Shown here piece after piece: positions 45,641 through 55,399 of a stretch of 64,000 nt of DNA; the stretch's first letter is position 1, and every line of letters starts with the position of its first letter. The notes under the pieces are model-generated. The model saw nothing but the letters and a program-made list of their open reading frames with translations, did not search any database and had not been told where the DNA came from. Source of the stretch: Anastrepha obliqua (taxonomy: Eukaryota > Arthropoda > Insecta > Diptera > Tephritidae). The DNA lies in assembly GCF_027943255.1 (NCBI RefSeq), contig NC_072896.1, positions 45,038,501 through 45,102,500 on the forward strand, given 5' to 3'. Both the position numbers and the translations under genes were made by a program.

Positions 45641-45925
45641 GATAGATTGCCAAGCTTGGCACTCAGCTATGGTGAGAAACGAAATTGAGCGAGTAACTTC
45701 GGCTGCCACATCACCGGGTACTCTACAGCAGAACTCTGCCTACTAATTTCACACGTATTTACACACTCATCCAATCCGCCGTTGTTCAGGTGAAGAAGAA
45801 TCTATATGAGCGTAGACTGTGTTGATTTAGTTTCGCATATCACCAACACAAACTCAGTTTTCCATGACTCCGGTTACGTTAGCCAATCAGCTGATTCTTT
45901 CGAATTCGCTGAGAGCCAGTTAACG
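45640..45925 (-). repeat. 239-bp repeat family, inverted single copy
   Basis: The minus strand begins TTAACTGGCTCTCAGCGAAT and continues with AATCAGCTGATTGGCTAACG, GATTGGATGAGTGTGTAAAT and GGCAGCCGAAGTTACTCG, and then a tail with CTTGGCAATCTATCATCCAT. This is the same order as the units at 3649 and 3888, over the whole unit, with moderate divergence. The copy is single, which suggests the tandem arrangement at 3.6 kb arose locally. Confidence 0.8.
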
Positions 45926-46838
45926 GTATGACCTTATGAATTTCATTTATGAAGCTGTATCAGCTGTCTCAACGAATCAATACAACAGCGCAGGTATTCG
46001 AAAAAGTTGTTGGTATTACCTTGTTGGCTGGTAGACCTACATTAGCCTTCGCCTTCTTCAGCTTCAATTCACCAAGTAAAACCGCTGTCTGAGGTCAAAG
46101 TACATGACTTCTCATACATATATTGCGATGGATAAATAGATGTGATGGATGGATAGATCGGCCAAAAACTCGTTCGGTTAGCGAGTGAGCATCAACAAAT
46201 CCTACTGTAGAGTCTACAAATAAAAATAGCCGCGGTTATATATTCTAAGCAAACGCAACACACATTTAATGGACTGCGGTTTCATATCCAAATATTTGTA
46301 AAATAAACTAAATAACTGATCCATGTGGTAAGCCTCTTCACGCATTCGCCCATCGATTATTCGATCGATTTATTAACCATTTCTGGTGCACTGTCTTCAA
46401 TTGTGCATCCAGGACCAGAAAAGTGCACTTAGTAGAGAAAATTCAAGTACGTTTTTCCTCTAAAGATTATCTTTTGAAAATAATCGATTGTAAAAGCTGC
46501 AGGGAAAGACTTTGCCCTTGGATTTCCAACTCCTTTAGTGACATACTTGAATTGGGCGTGGTAGAACAGCCTCTAGACGATTACTTTTGGTCGATCTTAA
46601 TTCATTGCCTAATTTGATTAGTTGGCATGACTCGTAAATGCACTTAAAATGCTGCCAGATTTCCAAATAACTTTTATGCAAATTCGAATCACTTACAATT
46701 TGACATGGTTAATTGATGAATTGGAAATTTGGAGTAATCAAAAGTCAAATTGCTCAAATTTTAGAAAATGCTATTGTATTAAACGAAAATTTGGATTTTC
46801 ATTTAATTATAACATTAAATAAAAAAAAATGCTCCTGA
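45925..46838. other. No recognisable gene
   Basis: A frame at about 45975-46080 reads AQVFEKVVGITLLAGRPTLA without a family match I can name. The 64-codon frame at 46423 has no motif. Otherwise this is AT-rich DNA. Confidence 0.4.
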
Positions 46839-47765
46839 AGGGTGTTTTTTTAGAGGTTAGGTTTTCAAGTTGGCACTACTTTTTTCGTAGATGGTCTTTT
46901 TGACAGCTGTCACTTGATTTATGCTCAGTTTGGTTTGCCATTTCATAATGAATCGACTTACACCTGAACAACGTTTGCAAATCGTGCAAATTTATTACGA
47001 AAATAATGGTTCGGTTCGCGCGACGTATCGAAGAAAATATTGTTCAGCGATGAGGCTCACTTTTGGTTGAATGGGTATGTCAATAAGCAAAATTGTCGCA
47101 TTTGGAGTGAACATAATCCACAAGCCATTGCTGAGACGCCGTTACATCCTCAAAAAGTCACTGTTTGGTGTGCTCTATGGGCAGAGGGAATCATTGGTCC
47201 ATATTTCTTTAAAAATGAAGCTGGCCATAATGTTACAGTCAATGGAGAGCGCTATAGAGCCACGATTAATGATTTTTTCGTGCCTGAATTGGACGATGTT
47301 GATGTGGACGACCTTTGGTTCCAACAAGACGGCGCTACATGCCATACAGCCAACGCAACAATCGATTTATTGAAGGAAACTTTTGGTGAGCGCATTATCT
47401 CGCCCCGTGGACCTGTGGCGTGGCCTCCAAGATCGTGCGATATAACACCGCTGGACTATTTCTTGTGGGGCTATGTGAAGTCACTTGTCTACGCAGATAA
47501 GCCCGAGACGATTGACGTCTTGGAAGAGAATATTCGGCGCGTTATTGCTGACATACGGCCCCAATTGCTGCAAAAAGTGGTCGAAAATTGGGCCTCTCGG
47601 CTGGAATTTATTCAAGCCAGCCGCGGCGGCCACTTGCCCGAAATCATTTTTAAAACATAATGGCAAACCCTTATCTTTATAATAAAGCTAAATTCTTGGC
47701 CATAACATTAAATTATATACGTTTTATTTCATCTAGAAAATCTAACCTCTAAAAAAACACCCTTT
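46838..47765 (+). mobile_element. DD41D (rosa-type) transposon with both inverted ends, internally deleted
   Basis: The left end AAGGGTGTTTTTTTAGAGGT (46838-46857) and the right end ACCTCTAAAAAAACACCCTT (about 47745-47764) are perfect inverted repeats, with TAG continuing the match inward. TG on the left and TA on the right stand just outside, consistent with a mutated TA duplication. Inside is one transposase reading direction. The whole element is about 0.93 kb, roughly 0.4 kb shorter than an intact relative would be expected to be, because the region between the N-terminal helix and the first catalytic Asp is missing. Confidence 0.9.
46948..47660 (+). pseudogene. DD41D transposase, HTH deleted, catalytic domain open
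   Basis: From ATG 46948 the first 28 or so codons read MNRLTPEQRLQIVQIYYENN and RATYRRKY, the start of a transposase HTH. An internal deletion then joins it out of frame to the catalytic part. That part is open from 47040 to 47660 (206 codons): SDEAHFWLNGYVNKQN (Asp4), LWFQQDGATCHTANATIDLL (Asp97) and SCDITPLDYFLWGY (Asp139), ending with QASRGGHLPEIIFKT. Asp97 and Asp139 have 41 residues between them, the DD41D signature known from the rosa element group of tephritids. All three catalytic Asp are present, but DNA binding should be lost. Confidence 0.9.
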
Positions 47766-48134
47766 ATTTTAAAATTTGTATTGCATTTTTGATACCTGGG
47801 CCTTCCTTGAGAGCCCATATTGACAAAATTTTCATAGATAGAGTTTACTATTTGCGTAGAGTCTTTACATTTAGGCTCTTTTTCAAACAAAATGAAATAT
47901 GTTTTTAATTTCAAGGGCCGACAAAATTTCATTGACCTTCAGCACCAAAAATCAGATTTAAATTTGATAAAAAGCGAGCCAGGAAGCACCGAGAGATTTA
48001 GTAACTCCTAAAACACTCAGGCTAAAAAACCCATTGTATTCAAAGTTCTGGAAAGTAAAAGGGTAGATAGTCAAAGAGGAAATGAGAGAAATAACAGAGA
48101 CAAAGAGATAGGAAAGAATAGATACAGAGGCAGA

Positions 48135-48690
48135 GATAGCTAGTGCTGCAAGAATTTTCCAGATTCTTTGGTAAATCTGAAAATATTCTCCAGTTTGAGA
48201 GAACGCATATTACTCAGTCTCATGACATCGGAGCCCAAAATTTGTAGCCGTGCTCTAACAAAGGCAGGACACTCACAGAGAAAGTGATCAGTGCTATCCG
48301 CCTCATCCAAGCACGAAAGGCACATTGGGTCCTCAATGATTCCAGTGGTGGTAATATGTTGACTTCATGGATTGGGTCTTATAATAATACCGACCATCAA
48401 CTGAACGTCTTTCCTTCCAAGTTTTAGTAGAACGTTTTACAGTTTTCTGTTCGGACTTGTCACAAAACACTTTGCAGTTCTGCAGTGTTCTAGACCGGAC
48501 CATCGCTCTTTATGTAGATTGCATACAGAATCGCTGATTCAATTCATGATTCCTGCGGAACTGATTCCGATTATTGGCTCTGGCCCTTGTGGGGTAACCA
48601 CTGATCCGCATTTGGCTAACTCAGCGGCAATTCAAATCGACAATATCAGATTACATCTTGTACTTTGAAATACTGCCCCGATGTTTCAAC
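48135..48690 (-). pseudogene. LINE remnant: RNase H end and zinc motif (minus strand)
   Basis: The minus strand from about 48640 gives the end of RNase H (ELAKCGSVVTPQGPEPIIGI) and a linker. It ends with MCLSCLDEADSTDHFLCECP (C-x2-C-x8-H-x4-C), ARLQILGSDVM and LKLENIFRFTKESGKFLQ, then a stop at about 48140. It is R1/LOA-like, a different family from the 22-kb copy judging by the zinc-finger spacing residues. Frameshifts lie near 48340. The 47765-48135 interval is unassigned. Confidence 0.75.
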
Positions 48691-50455
48691 AAAAAATTCT
48701 TCAAACATACTCAAAAATCGTGTCCGTTCCATATTTTGGCCAGACTATTTCAAATACCTGAAATACTGGTGCTATTCTGAGCGCAGATTCAGATTCTTCA
48801 CAGCAAAATCTTAGTTTACTTTAATCAAATTTAATGAAAATTTGGAAAACCCAACAACTGATTGCTCAATTTGCCCAAATAATGAAATAAATGAAATAAT
48901 ATTGCGCTTCGAAGCAACAGCATGAATCTGTTGTGCGATTAAGAGCGATTTTAAGGCAATTAACAAAAATTCTGTTGAGTACCCAATCAACCTCTTCGAC
49001 CAGTTTACGAGCAGTACTAATTCACTTAACTGCGTCTGATTAGTGACGCTGGACTAAAACCGCACAAGAATCAGAGAGAGAGCGACAGAAAAAGGAAAAC
49101 ATTTACAAAACAGCCAAAACACAAAAAATGTGCGTAGAACCTATCTTGATTACCTTTTGTGGTGAAAAATCGATTACCAACACGTAATAAAACTAAGTGT
49201 TGGCCATCTTAGATAGAGCTAAGGAAAATAAAAATGAAATAGCATGAAAAAAATGAAGAAAAAGTAAGTTGAGACTCGCTGATGGGCGCTGAGCTCAGCA
49301 CTAAATATATACGAGCGTATGTTTTTGCCATATCTATGCTCGTATGAATGGCGGCGACATAGGAGAAAAACAGAAATATAATGAACGTAATGAAAATATC
49401 AGAAACCAGTACAGAAACAATGCGATGAAAACAATTACGAAAAAATTCAGTTGTGAAAAATGAGCTGAAATGAAATGAGATGAGTTAAAAAAAAAAAAAG
49501 TTGTGAAAAAATGCAGAAAATAAATGAAAGCAGTTCAGTGGGACTGAAAATTGTTATATAACACATAACCAGCCAACAATTGCGGCACACACACAAACAA
49601 ACAAACAAACGAGCAAACATGCTAACTAACTTATTGTATGCGCATACAGACATCCATACACCAGTTAGCACGGAGCGAATGGTGAATGCTCTCTGACAGT
49701 CCGGTGCATAAAGTGTTACCACCAACTAACTTCACGTCAATGCGATTAAAAACTTTCCTCTGTGGGGCGCTCAGCGCGCTAGAAATGCCTATAATAAAAA
49801 TGAAAATTACGTATAATGAGCTGTTTGGTTGCTTGTATGCCTGCTCCACCGCTAACCCCAGCCTCCCCACACAAGTACATTTATACGTATGCATTTGTGG
49901 ATACACATACAGACATACATGCATATGTAGGATTACAATTGACTTCCCCAGCTGGCCGTTGGCTGTTTGGGAGCGCTGCTGGAGTAAATAAAATAAAGTG
50001 AAATGAGAACCCCTTGTTCGGTTAACGCATGCCGACACAAAAAGAATTAGCTAACACCAGTGTGTGTGTGTGTGTATGTGCATAGATGTACTTATGCATG
50101 AATATTGACACATGTACATGCCTGTACACGTACATATACGCGTGTACTTGCTGACAGGTAAGTAGTCAGGTGCCCAGCAAACATTACACGAAAGTATGAT
50201 AGTTAATTTAATTATCACAAATAGAAATAAATTTACTTCATTTTCCTAATTGAATGACTATTTGCATAAAAATATGTAAAATACGTGAAGGCAGTATTTT
50301 TTATTAGAAATATTTATTATATTCGTTTTTATTGGATTGTAGAAACCAGCTGAACTGTGAAAGGTTTAACAGGCAAGATCCAAAGGCTACTCTACTCGTA
50401 TAACTGCTGTTAAACTTGGGAGCTGCATCAAAGAGTTTCACGTTCTTAATAAAAA
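48690..50455. other. No recognisable gene
   Basis: The interval has AT-rich DNA with A-runs (49485-49500), ACAA repeats (49587-49610) and a GT run (50060-50075). Opposing frames at 49631-50038 and 49686-49991 are mutual shadows without a motif. Confidence 0.45.
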
Positions 50456-50457
50456 CT

Positions 50458-50735
50458 ACGGCCGCCGTAGCCGAATGGGTTGGCGCGTGACTACCCCTCG
50501 GAAATCAGAGAGAACGTAGTTTCGAGTCTTGGTGAAACACTAAACTGAAGAAAAAGTTTTTTCTAATAGCCGTCGCCCTTCAGCAGGCATTAGCAAACCT
50601 TCGAGTGTTTTTTTTACTATAAAAAAGGTCCTCATAAAAAGTATCTGCCAAACAAATATCTGCACACTACAAATAGGAGGAGGAGCTCGGCCAAACACCC
50701 ACAAATGGTGTACGCGTCAATTATATAAGTATATA
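50458..50735 (+). mobile_element. tephritid-type SINE, nearly complete
   Basis: The head is GGCCGCCGTAGCCGAATGGG (A-box TAGCCGAATGG) and the B-box region GTTTCGAGTCTTG. The body reads GAAACACTAAACTGAAGAAA, TCTAATAGCCGTCGCCCTTC and AGGAGGAGCTCGGCCAAACA, ending in GGTGTACGCGTCAATTATAT and a TA-rich tail. A DD41D element has inserted into that tail at about 50737. This is the fullest copy of the family in the window. Confidence 0.85.
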
Positions 50736-50736
50736 A

Positions 50737-51140
50737 AGGGTTTTTCAGCAACAGGAGTTACAGGTGAATGCATTGCGCTATCGAGAGATGATTAACGATT
50801 TTTTATTGCCGAAATTGGATGGTATTGATCTCGCCAATGCTTATTTTCAACAGGACAGCGCTAGGTGCCCAGGGTCGATTCGAGACCTCAAAGATGGAAT
50901 TCGTGAGGCTATCGAGGACATAGGGCAGCCACTTTGCAATTCGGTTACGGAAAATTTCATGAAAAGGATATTGTCCTGTAAGCGTGGTCTTGGTGGTCAT
51001 TTGCCTGATGTTATTTTCCACTATTAACGGCATACCTTCCTCTTTATAATGAAATAAACATCCGATCGTTTATATTCAAAAATAGCATTTTTCTTTGAAT
51101 ATCAAAATAACAACTCTTATTAGATAACCTTTTATATATA
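50737..51140 (+). mobile_element. DD41D deletion derivative in the SINE tail
   Basis: The left end AAAGGGTTTTTCAGCAACAG and the right end (minus-strand reading AAAAGGTTATCTAATAAGAG) are imperfect inverted repeats, bordered by TA-rich sequence. The 87-codon frame 50764-51027 reads LRYREMINDFLLPKLDGIDL, YFQQDSARCPG (second Asp with the motif altered), then jumps straight to SIRDLKDGIREAIEDI and ends GRGLGGHLPDVIFHY-like (observed KRGLGGHLPDVIFHY). The third Asp and about 50 residues around it are deleted in frame. The right end matches 33010-33050, so both belong to one subfamily. Confidence 0.82.
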
Positions 51141-51184
51141 AATTAGAAAGCTCTAACTGTTGGTGCAGTACTCATACTTGCAAA

Positions 51185-51425
51185 ACAACCAAGAGATTCC
51201 TGAAAAGGCCTAAGAGGATGGTAGCAAAATTCCTTCTCAAACAGAGGAGGGGCAAATTACGAGCCCTGTTAGGACTAATTACGGGACAAAATCCAAGGGG
51301 ACGATATATAGCCACCATAGGCATCATCGACGATCTATTGTGTACAACTTGTTTGGAAAATTAGGATAGTACAGAGCATTTTCTCTACCGCTGCTCAGCC
51401 TTCCTCATGCTTAAAAGTTAAAATT
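51185..51425 (+). pseudogene. LINE C-terminal zinc-finger fragment
   Basis: The plus strand reads FLKRPKRMVAKFLLKQRRGK, LRALLGLITGQNPRGR and IATIGIIDDLLCTTCLEN, then a stop, and STEHFLYRCSAFLMLKS. It is a C-x2-C...H-x4-C zinc motif region of an R1/LOA-type LINE. The counterpart of the first half lies on the minus strand at 8220-8420. RT and RNase H are absent. Confidence 0.75.
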
Positions 51426-51455
51426 TGGGTCGGTGGAGGGAATAAAAGGTGGTGC

Positions 51456-51690
51456 CGATTGTGGTACTGTACCAGTCTGCGGTTTGCTCTTAGCGAATTT
51501 TACAAAATCGCTGTTTGCTTGGCGTCACATTTATTTAATTTATTCGTGTGTTGTTCTTGTAATTTCTTCTTCTATGTGCATTCTTATTCGCATTTTCAAA
51601 ACGCTTTTTCTCTCACGCAACTGTGCAAGTGTGACATCGCGACTCTCTGATGGGCGCAATCTTGTGTTCTATCATTATTGGATTGTATTG
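51456..51690 (+). repeat. Dispersed repeat, copy 2 (matches 3220-3490)
   Basis: The same ordered blocks as at 3286-3490 occur: TTTGCTCTTAGCGAATTTTA, ATTTATTCGTGTGTTGTTCT, GCGACTCTCTGATGGGCGCA and ATCTTGTGTTCTATCATTAT. A related short block (TATTCGGCTCTGAGCGAAGT) recurs at about 51757-51780, perhaps marking the other end of the element. No coding potential was recognised in the overlapping 127-codon frame. Confidence 0.65.
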
Positions 51691-51893
51691 AGAATGGAAA
51701 AGCTGCTAAGATTCATTCTGAAAAGATTTTTAGAGTTGTACTACCTAGCAGACCGTTATTCGGCTCTGAGCGAAGTTGACAGATATGCCAACGTCATTCG
51801 TTTTGTGTTTCACTAAATCTAAATTTTGTAAAAGACAAAAAGAATGACGTAAAATCCAAAGTTCTCCTCAAAAATATTTTTTTTTTACCATAC

Positions 51894-52157
51894 TTAACGA
51901 ACAAACCTGGCATCATCATCCTTGGCTAAGATTCGTAACAAAATCTGAGAAGTTTGCAGAGGAGCAATGAATTCCCTCCCTACCTGTCTCTCTCTCTTTC
52001 TTACCTTTAAATGCTCTCTCTTGGTCTTAAGTGCAATGAGCAATATTGCTTGCTCAGTGTGTGAAAGGAATTGCGGACTGTCTGCAATTCCATTCCAACC
52101 TAAGGTTCCTATTGGTTGGATGAGCCTTTCAAACTCTGTAGTTGTACCAGAAATCAT
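51894..52157 (-). CDS. Unrecognised minus-strand open segment, possible host exon
   Basis: An 87-codon minus-strand frame with ordinary amino-acid composition (includes LIQPIGTLGWNGIADSPQFL and SHTEQAILLIALKTKREHLK) lies in sequence that does not look like any repeat in the window. Within it, CTACAG (exon side starting near 52135) and AAAG|GTAAGA (near 52005-51999) would make a good splice acceptor and donor for a ~131-nt exon. The segment beyond the donor stays open but turns into GAGAGA-rich sequence, as an intron might. The TTAA element at 52179 sits just upstream. I do not recognise the protein, and chance remains likely. Confidence 0.25.
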   Translation of the reverse strand: MISGTTTEFERLIQPIGTLGWNGIADSPQFLSHTEQAILLIALKTKREHLKVRKRERQVGREFIAPLQTSQILLRILAKDDDARFVR

Positions 52158-52178
52158 CGATTTTCAAATGCCTGTTAA

Positions 52179-52878
52179 GGGGTAGGGTTATATAGAAGGC
52201 CTCAAAAAATCGATTTTTTTCAATAATCTGAAAGTATGTTATCCTAAAAATGTACTGTGAAATTTTCATGCCGAAATTATCAATATTATAGCTTCTACAG
52301 CCCACTAATTAGGTAGAGAGCGGTCCGCGCGCTCTTGTACCTCAAACTTTAAACTCAATTATCTCAATACGACTTTTTTAAAAACTGTTCGTATCGTAAC
52401 TCAAAAAGTTATAGACCGATTTTTTTGAAGTTTGGTGAGGCCTTTCTGTACATTACTATCGGAAGGATAAACTTAAAATTTCAGATATTTCACGTTGATA
52501 AATTACTTTTTGGGGGTTAAAAATGTCAATAAAATAGCCCCAAATTCTGACTTTTTTTCAAAGGCTTATTTTATAATTAATTTTATACTTGTTTTTTAAT
52601 TTTATAGGTTCGTCCTCCCCGTTAATATGTTATAAAAAAACCAATTTCATTTTTTTGTTTCAGATCGATAGATTAAGAGTAATAAATAGAGCAGTTTTGG
52701 GACCTCGCGCCGTAGGCAGCCGTCAAGGAATGATCCTGAGCCGTCATTTTGGAACAAAAAATGAAAAAAGGTTAAATAAAGTTGTGTTAAAGTTTCAAAA
52801 TAATATAATTATTTTATAAACTTTAAAAATATGTTTAAAGAATGACCGATTTTGAGGCTTCTACATGAGGCTCCCCCC
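52179..52878. mobile_element. 700-bp TTAA-flanked non-autonomous element
   Basis: TTAA stands at 52175-52178 and 52879-52882. The ends are imperfect inverted repeats. Left is GGGGTAGGGTTATATAGAAG then GCCTCAAAAAATCG; the minus-strand reading of the right end is GGGGGGAGCCTCATGTAGAA then GCCTCAAAATCG. Joining the flanks across one TTAA gives a continuous sequence with no gap. There is no transposase. The inner region is AT-rich with short frames only. The family differs from the units at 23190 and 44877. Confidence 0.78.
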
Positions 52879-52882
52879 TTAA

Positions 52883-54190
52883 ATGCCTGCCAAAGGTCTG
52901 ATGGGGCAAATTCTCAGCTTATCAAAGTGTAGATTTTTATTTCTATTTCCTTTAGACTTGCAAGAAACCATAGGTAATATTTTGTTTATAACTTTCTCAG
53001 TTGGGCACGATAAGTGTTTTGAGAAGAGAAGGGTTAATAATATATCCCACGCTATACTAGGGAATCCTTATAACACCCGTTAACTTAACCACTCACATTA
53101 AAATGAAATGTAAAATCTGTTACCTAAGAAACGCAACAGGGTTTAGTAACAAACAAAGCTTTTATAGGTCAAGGAAGATCAAGCACAACTTTTACGCAAG
53201 AATCGAAAAATTAATTGTTTGCAAAATAATTAGGCACTATCAATGAACATCATATGTGGACTTGATGTTTCTATACCGAGATTTCCTCATTCTCTGATTT
53301 TTTTATGGGTAAATAGGAGGTCTTATAGCTCAGCATCTGTTTCAAAACGAACATTTTGCAATAATCATTCCAAGTCTGCAGTTCTTCTATTAAAACCCAA
53401 ACATTTCGCTATCTGGTATATCATACATACCTACGTGCATATCTGTGTACACTCCATTTAGTTACGGCGTGTGAGAGATGTATTTCAGATACTCGAGTAT
53501 CTGCATTTCTCATCTGTCACTGCTTTTTTAGCTGTGACTGCATAAGTGCGACTTAATTATGGCATATGGCAAATGTATGTATATAAGTACAAAAGCAAAA
53601 AGCACAAACATTGGCTCAGAACAACAATGAAGATATTGGGATAAAAGGGAAGGCAATCGCACATGCTTACTTTGCAAGACCAATTGTTTGCTTACGGCTG
53701 CGAAATTTTTGCTACTGCAACTGACTGACTTTTTTTAAATGTGCCGGGTGATCCAAATATGCGTATATATATCGTATGTACAGGGTATTTCAAGTTCGAG
53801 TTTTTATTTTGGCAGCGTCTCATGATTTTGTCACACGACGGTCACAATTCGCGGTTGCTTTCTTGAAAAATTAGTTTGATTTCGACCGAAACCCTGAAGA
53901 AACTACTTAAAGTCCATGGCGAATGTGGGAGTTCTGTGAAAACTAAATTTTTTTCAAAATATATACAGAAATGTAGACATACTTATGTGTTATGCTATGG
54001 CCCACAAAAAATGTTGTGTCATAAGAAGTCACTCTAATTTCAAAAGTTTCACTATGCCTGGTTTCATTGTGGCATTTTTATATCGGGTATTGTGGTATTC
54101 TTGAAAATAAAAATGTAAGATAATTAAAAAAGGAAAATACTGTCTCGGCTATGCTTTCAGGCCAACTTTTTTGTTGTGCGGTGTAGTCAG
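52883..54190. other. No recognisable gene
   Basis: The 72-codon frame at 53243 has no motif. A segment starting CAGGGTATTTCAAGTTCGAG at about 53781 looks like a transposon end followed by possible coding relics, but I could not place it. The remainder is AT-rich. Confidence 0.35.
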
Positions 54191-54495
54191 TGATCGTCTT
54201 CGTCTAACTCATCTTACGGTAGGCCTAGAAAACATGCAGTTTTGACAGGTTGGATACAGAGGGAAAGGGGTGTTAGGTGAGCAGGTTTGATAGGGCTCGT
54301 GAATAGGTGGTTAGTATCGTGTGGTGTGCCTTCACATGCTGGACATATACTGGGCGTATCGGGATCGATTCTGGATAAATGGGAATTTAACATTCCACAA
54401 TATAAAGAACGTAATTGATCCAGAACGGAACTCGCGAAGCAGCTGAAGCTCTTCGTCGGCACCAGGTGGCGGTTGAACTCCGATAACAGCATTCG
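54190..54495 (-). pseudogene. Jockey/BS-like LINE C-terminus
   Basis: The minus-strand frame reads LDQLRSLYCGMLNSHLSRID, PDTPSICPACEGTPHDTNHL and FTSPIKPAHLTPLSLCIQPV, ending KTACFLGLP. This is the C-terminal end of ORF2 with a zinc-like motif C-x2-C-x7-H-x3-4, where the final Cys is Ser (FTSPI; relatives have FxCP). The same segment is found at 6030-6300. There is no RT upstream. Confidence 0.78.
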
Positions 54496-54679
54496 GAGGT
54501 TGGAAGTTTAGGAAAGTGGTAAAGGTCTCCCGATGAATGTCATTTAATATCTGTCTATATATTCAGATAATTTTTGAAGGCCTTGTTGAAAATTTCCTGC
54601 AAAATTTTCTCACAATTTCTCAGACAATATTCTCTTTAATGGTCTGAACCATTTCAGAATTGTTGGCTTAATTTCGTTG

Positions 54680-55205
54680 TTGAGTTACCCCAGCAAAACA
54701 CAGGATACAAGTTGCAAAAAGTTAATGAAGTCGAGATTACTTCCCAGGAACCAGAAACTACGAATTTACAAAACTGTCACAAGACCTACCCTCACATTCA
54801 GGTGCGAAGTCTGGGTTCTAAAATCCATTGAAATCAATCAGTTAAATTTTTTTGAAAGAAAGATTTTAAGAAAAATATATGGACCTGCACGACTTGAAGA
54901 CGGTACTTAACGCATTCGGTAAAACGACGAGTTAAACTCATTTATCAGGGGTCCAAATGTAATCAGATACATCAAAGCGCAAAGGATTCGATGTTATGAA
55001 TGAGCAACGATAGAACTCTAAAAAAAATCTTCGAAACACATCCACAAGACGACAGGAGAGGCCGACTGGGAAAACGATGGAGAGACGACATCGAAGGCAA
55101 TTTTGGAGCCATGGGCATATCTGATATCAAACGAAAAGCTGATGGCCGAGTCACGTGGAGACGAATTGTAACGCAAGCAATGGTTCACCCCGAACTATGA
55201 GGCTA
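54680..55205 (+). pseudogene. RTE-like LINE C-terminal fragment
   Basis: The frames give LMKSRLLPRNQKLRIYKTVT, RPTLTFRCEVWVLKS, FFERKILRKIYGPARLEDGT and, after a break, NDELN, YIKAQRIR, then HPQDDRRGRLGKRWRDDIEG and GRVTWRRIVTQAMVHPEL. The order is RT thumb to the end of ORF2. The YGCETW-type motif reads FRCEVW. Several stops interrupt it. A second RTE copy follows in the opposite orientation. Confidence 0.78.
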
Positions 55206-55399
55206 TTATGATGATGAAAAAGCCGAGTGTCATCAAATCGGCTGATAAAATTACGAGCGAATGTAATACGCAAAGAAAAAAAACAATTGCTGCCGAGCTT
55301 TGTGACATGGAGAACCATCCGAAGATCATCTTATTTTATGTCTTCAATTTTGGTCGCCAATCTTATTTTTCCTTTGATTGAGGCAACAACCGCTTAAGT

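Noticed and set aside
53781..53950. Possible transposon end (CAGGGTATTTCAAGTTCGAG)
   Set aside because: No partner inverted end or coding motif was found, so it is not listed as an element.
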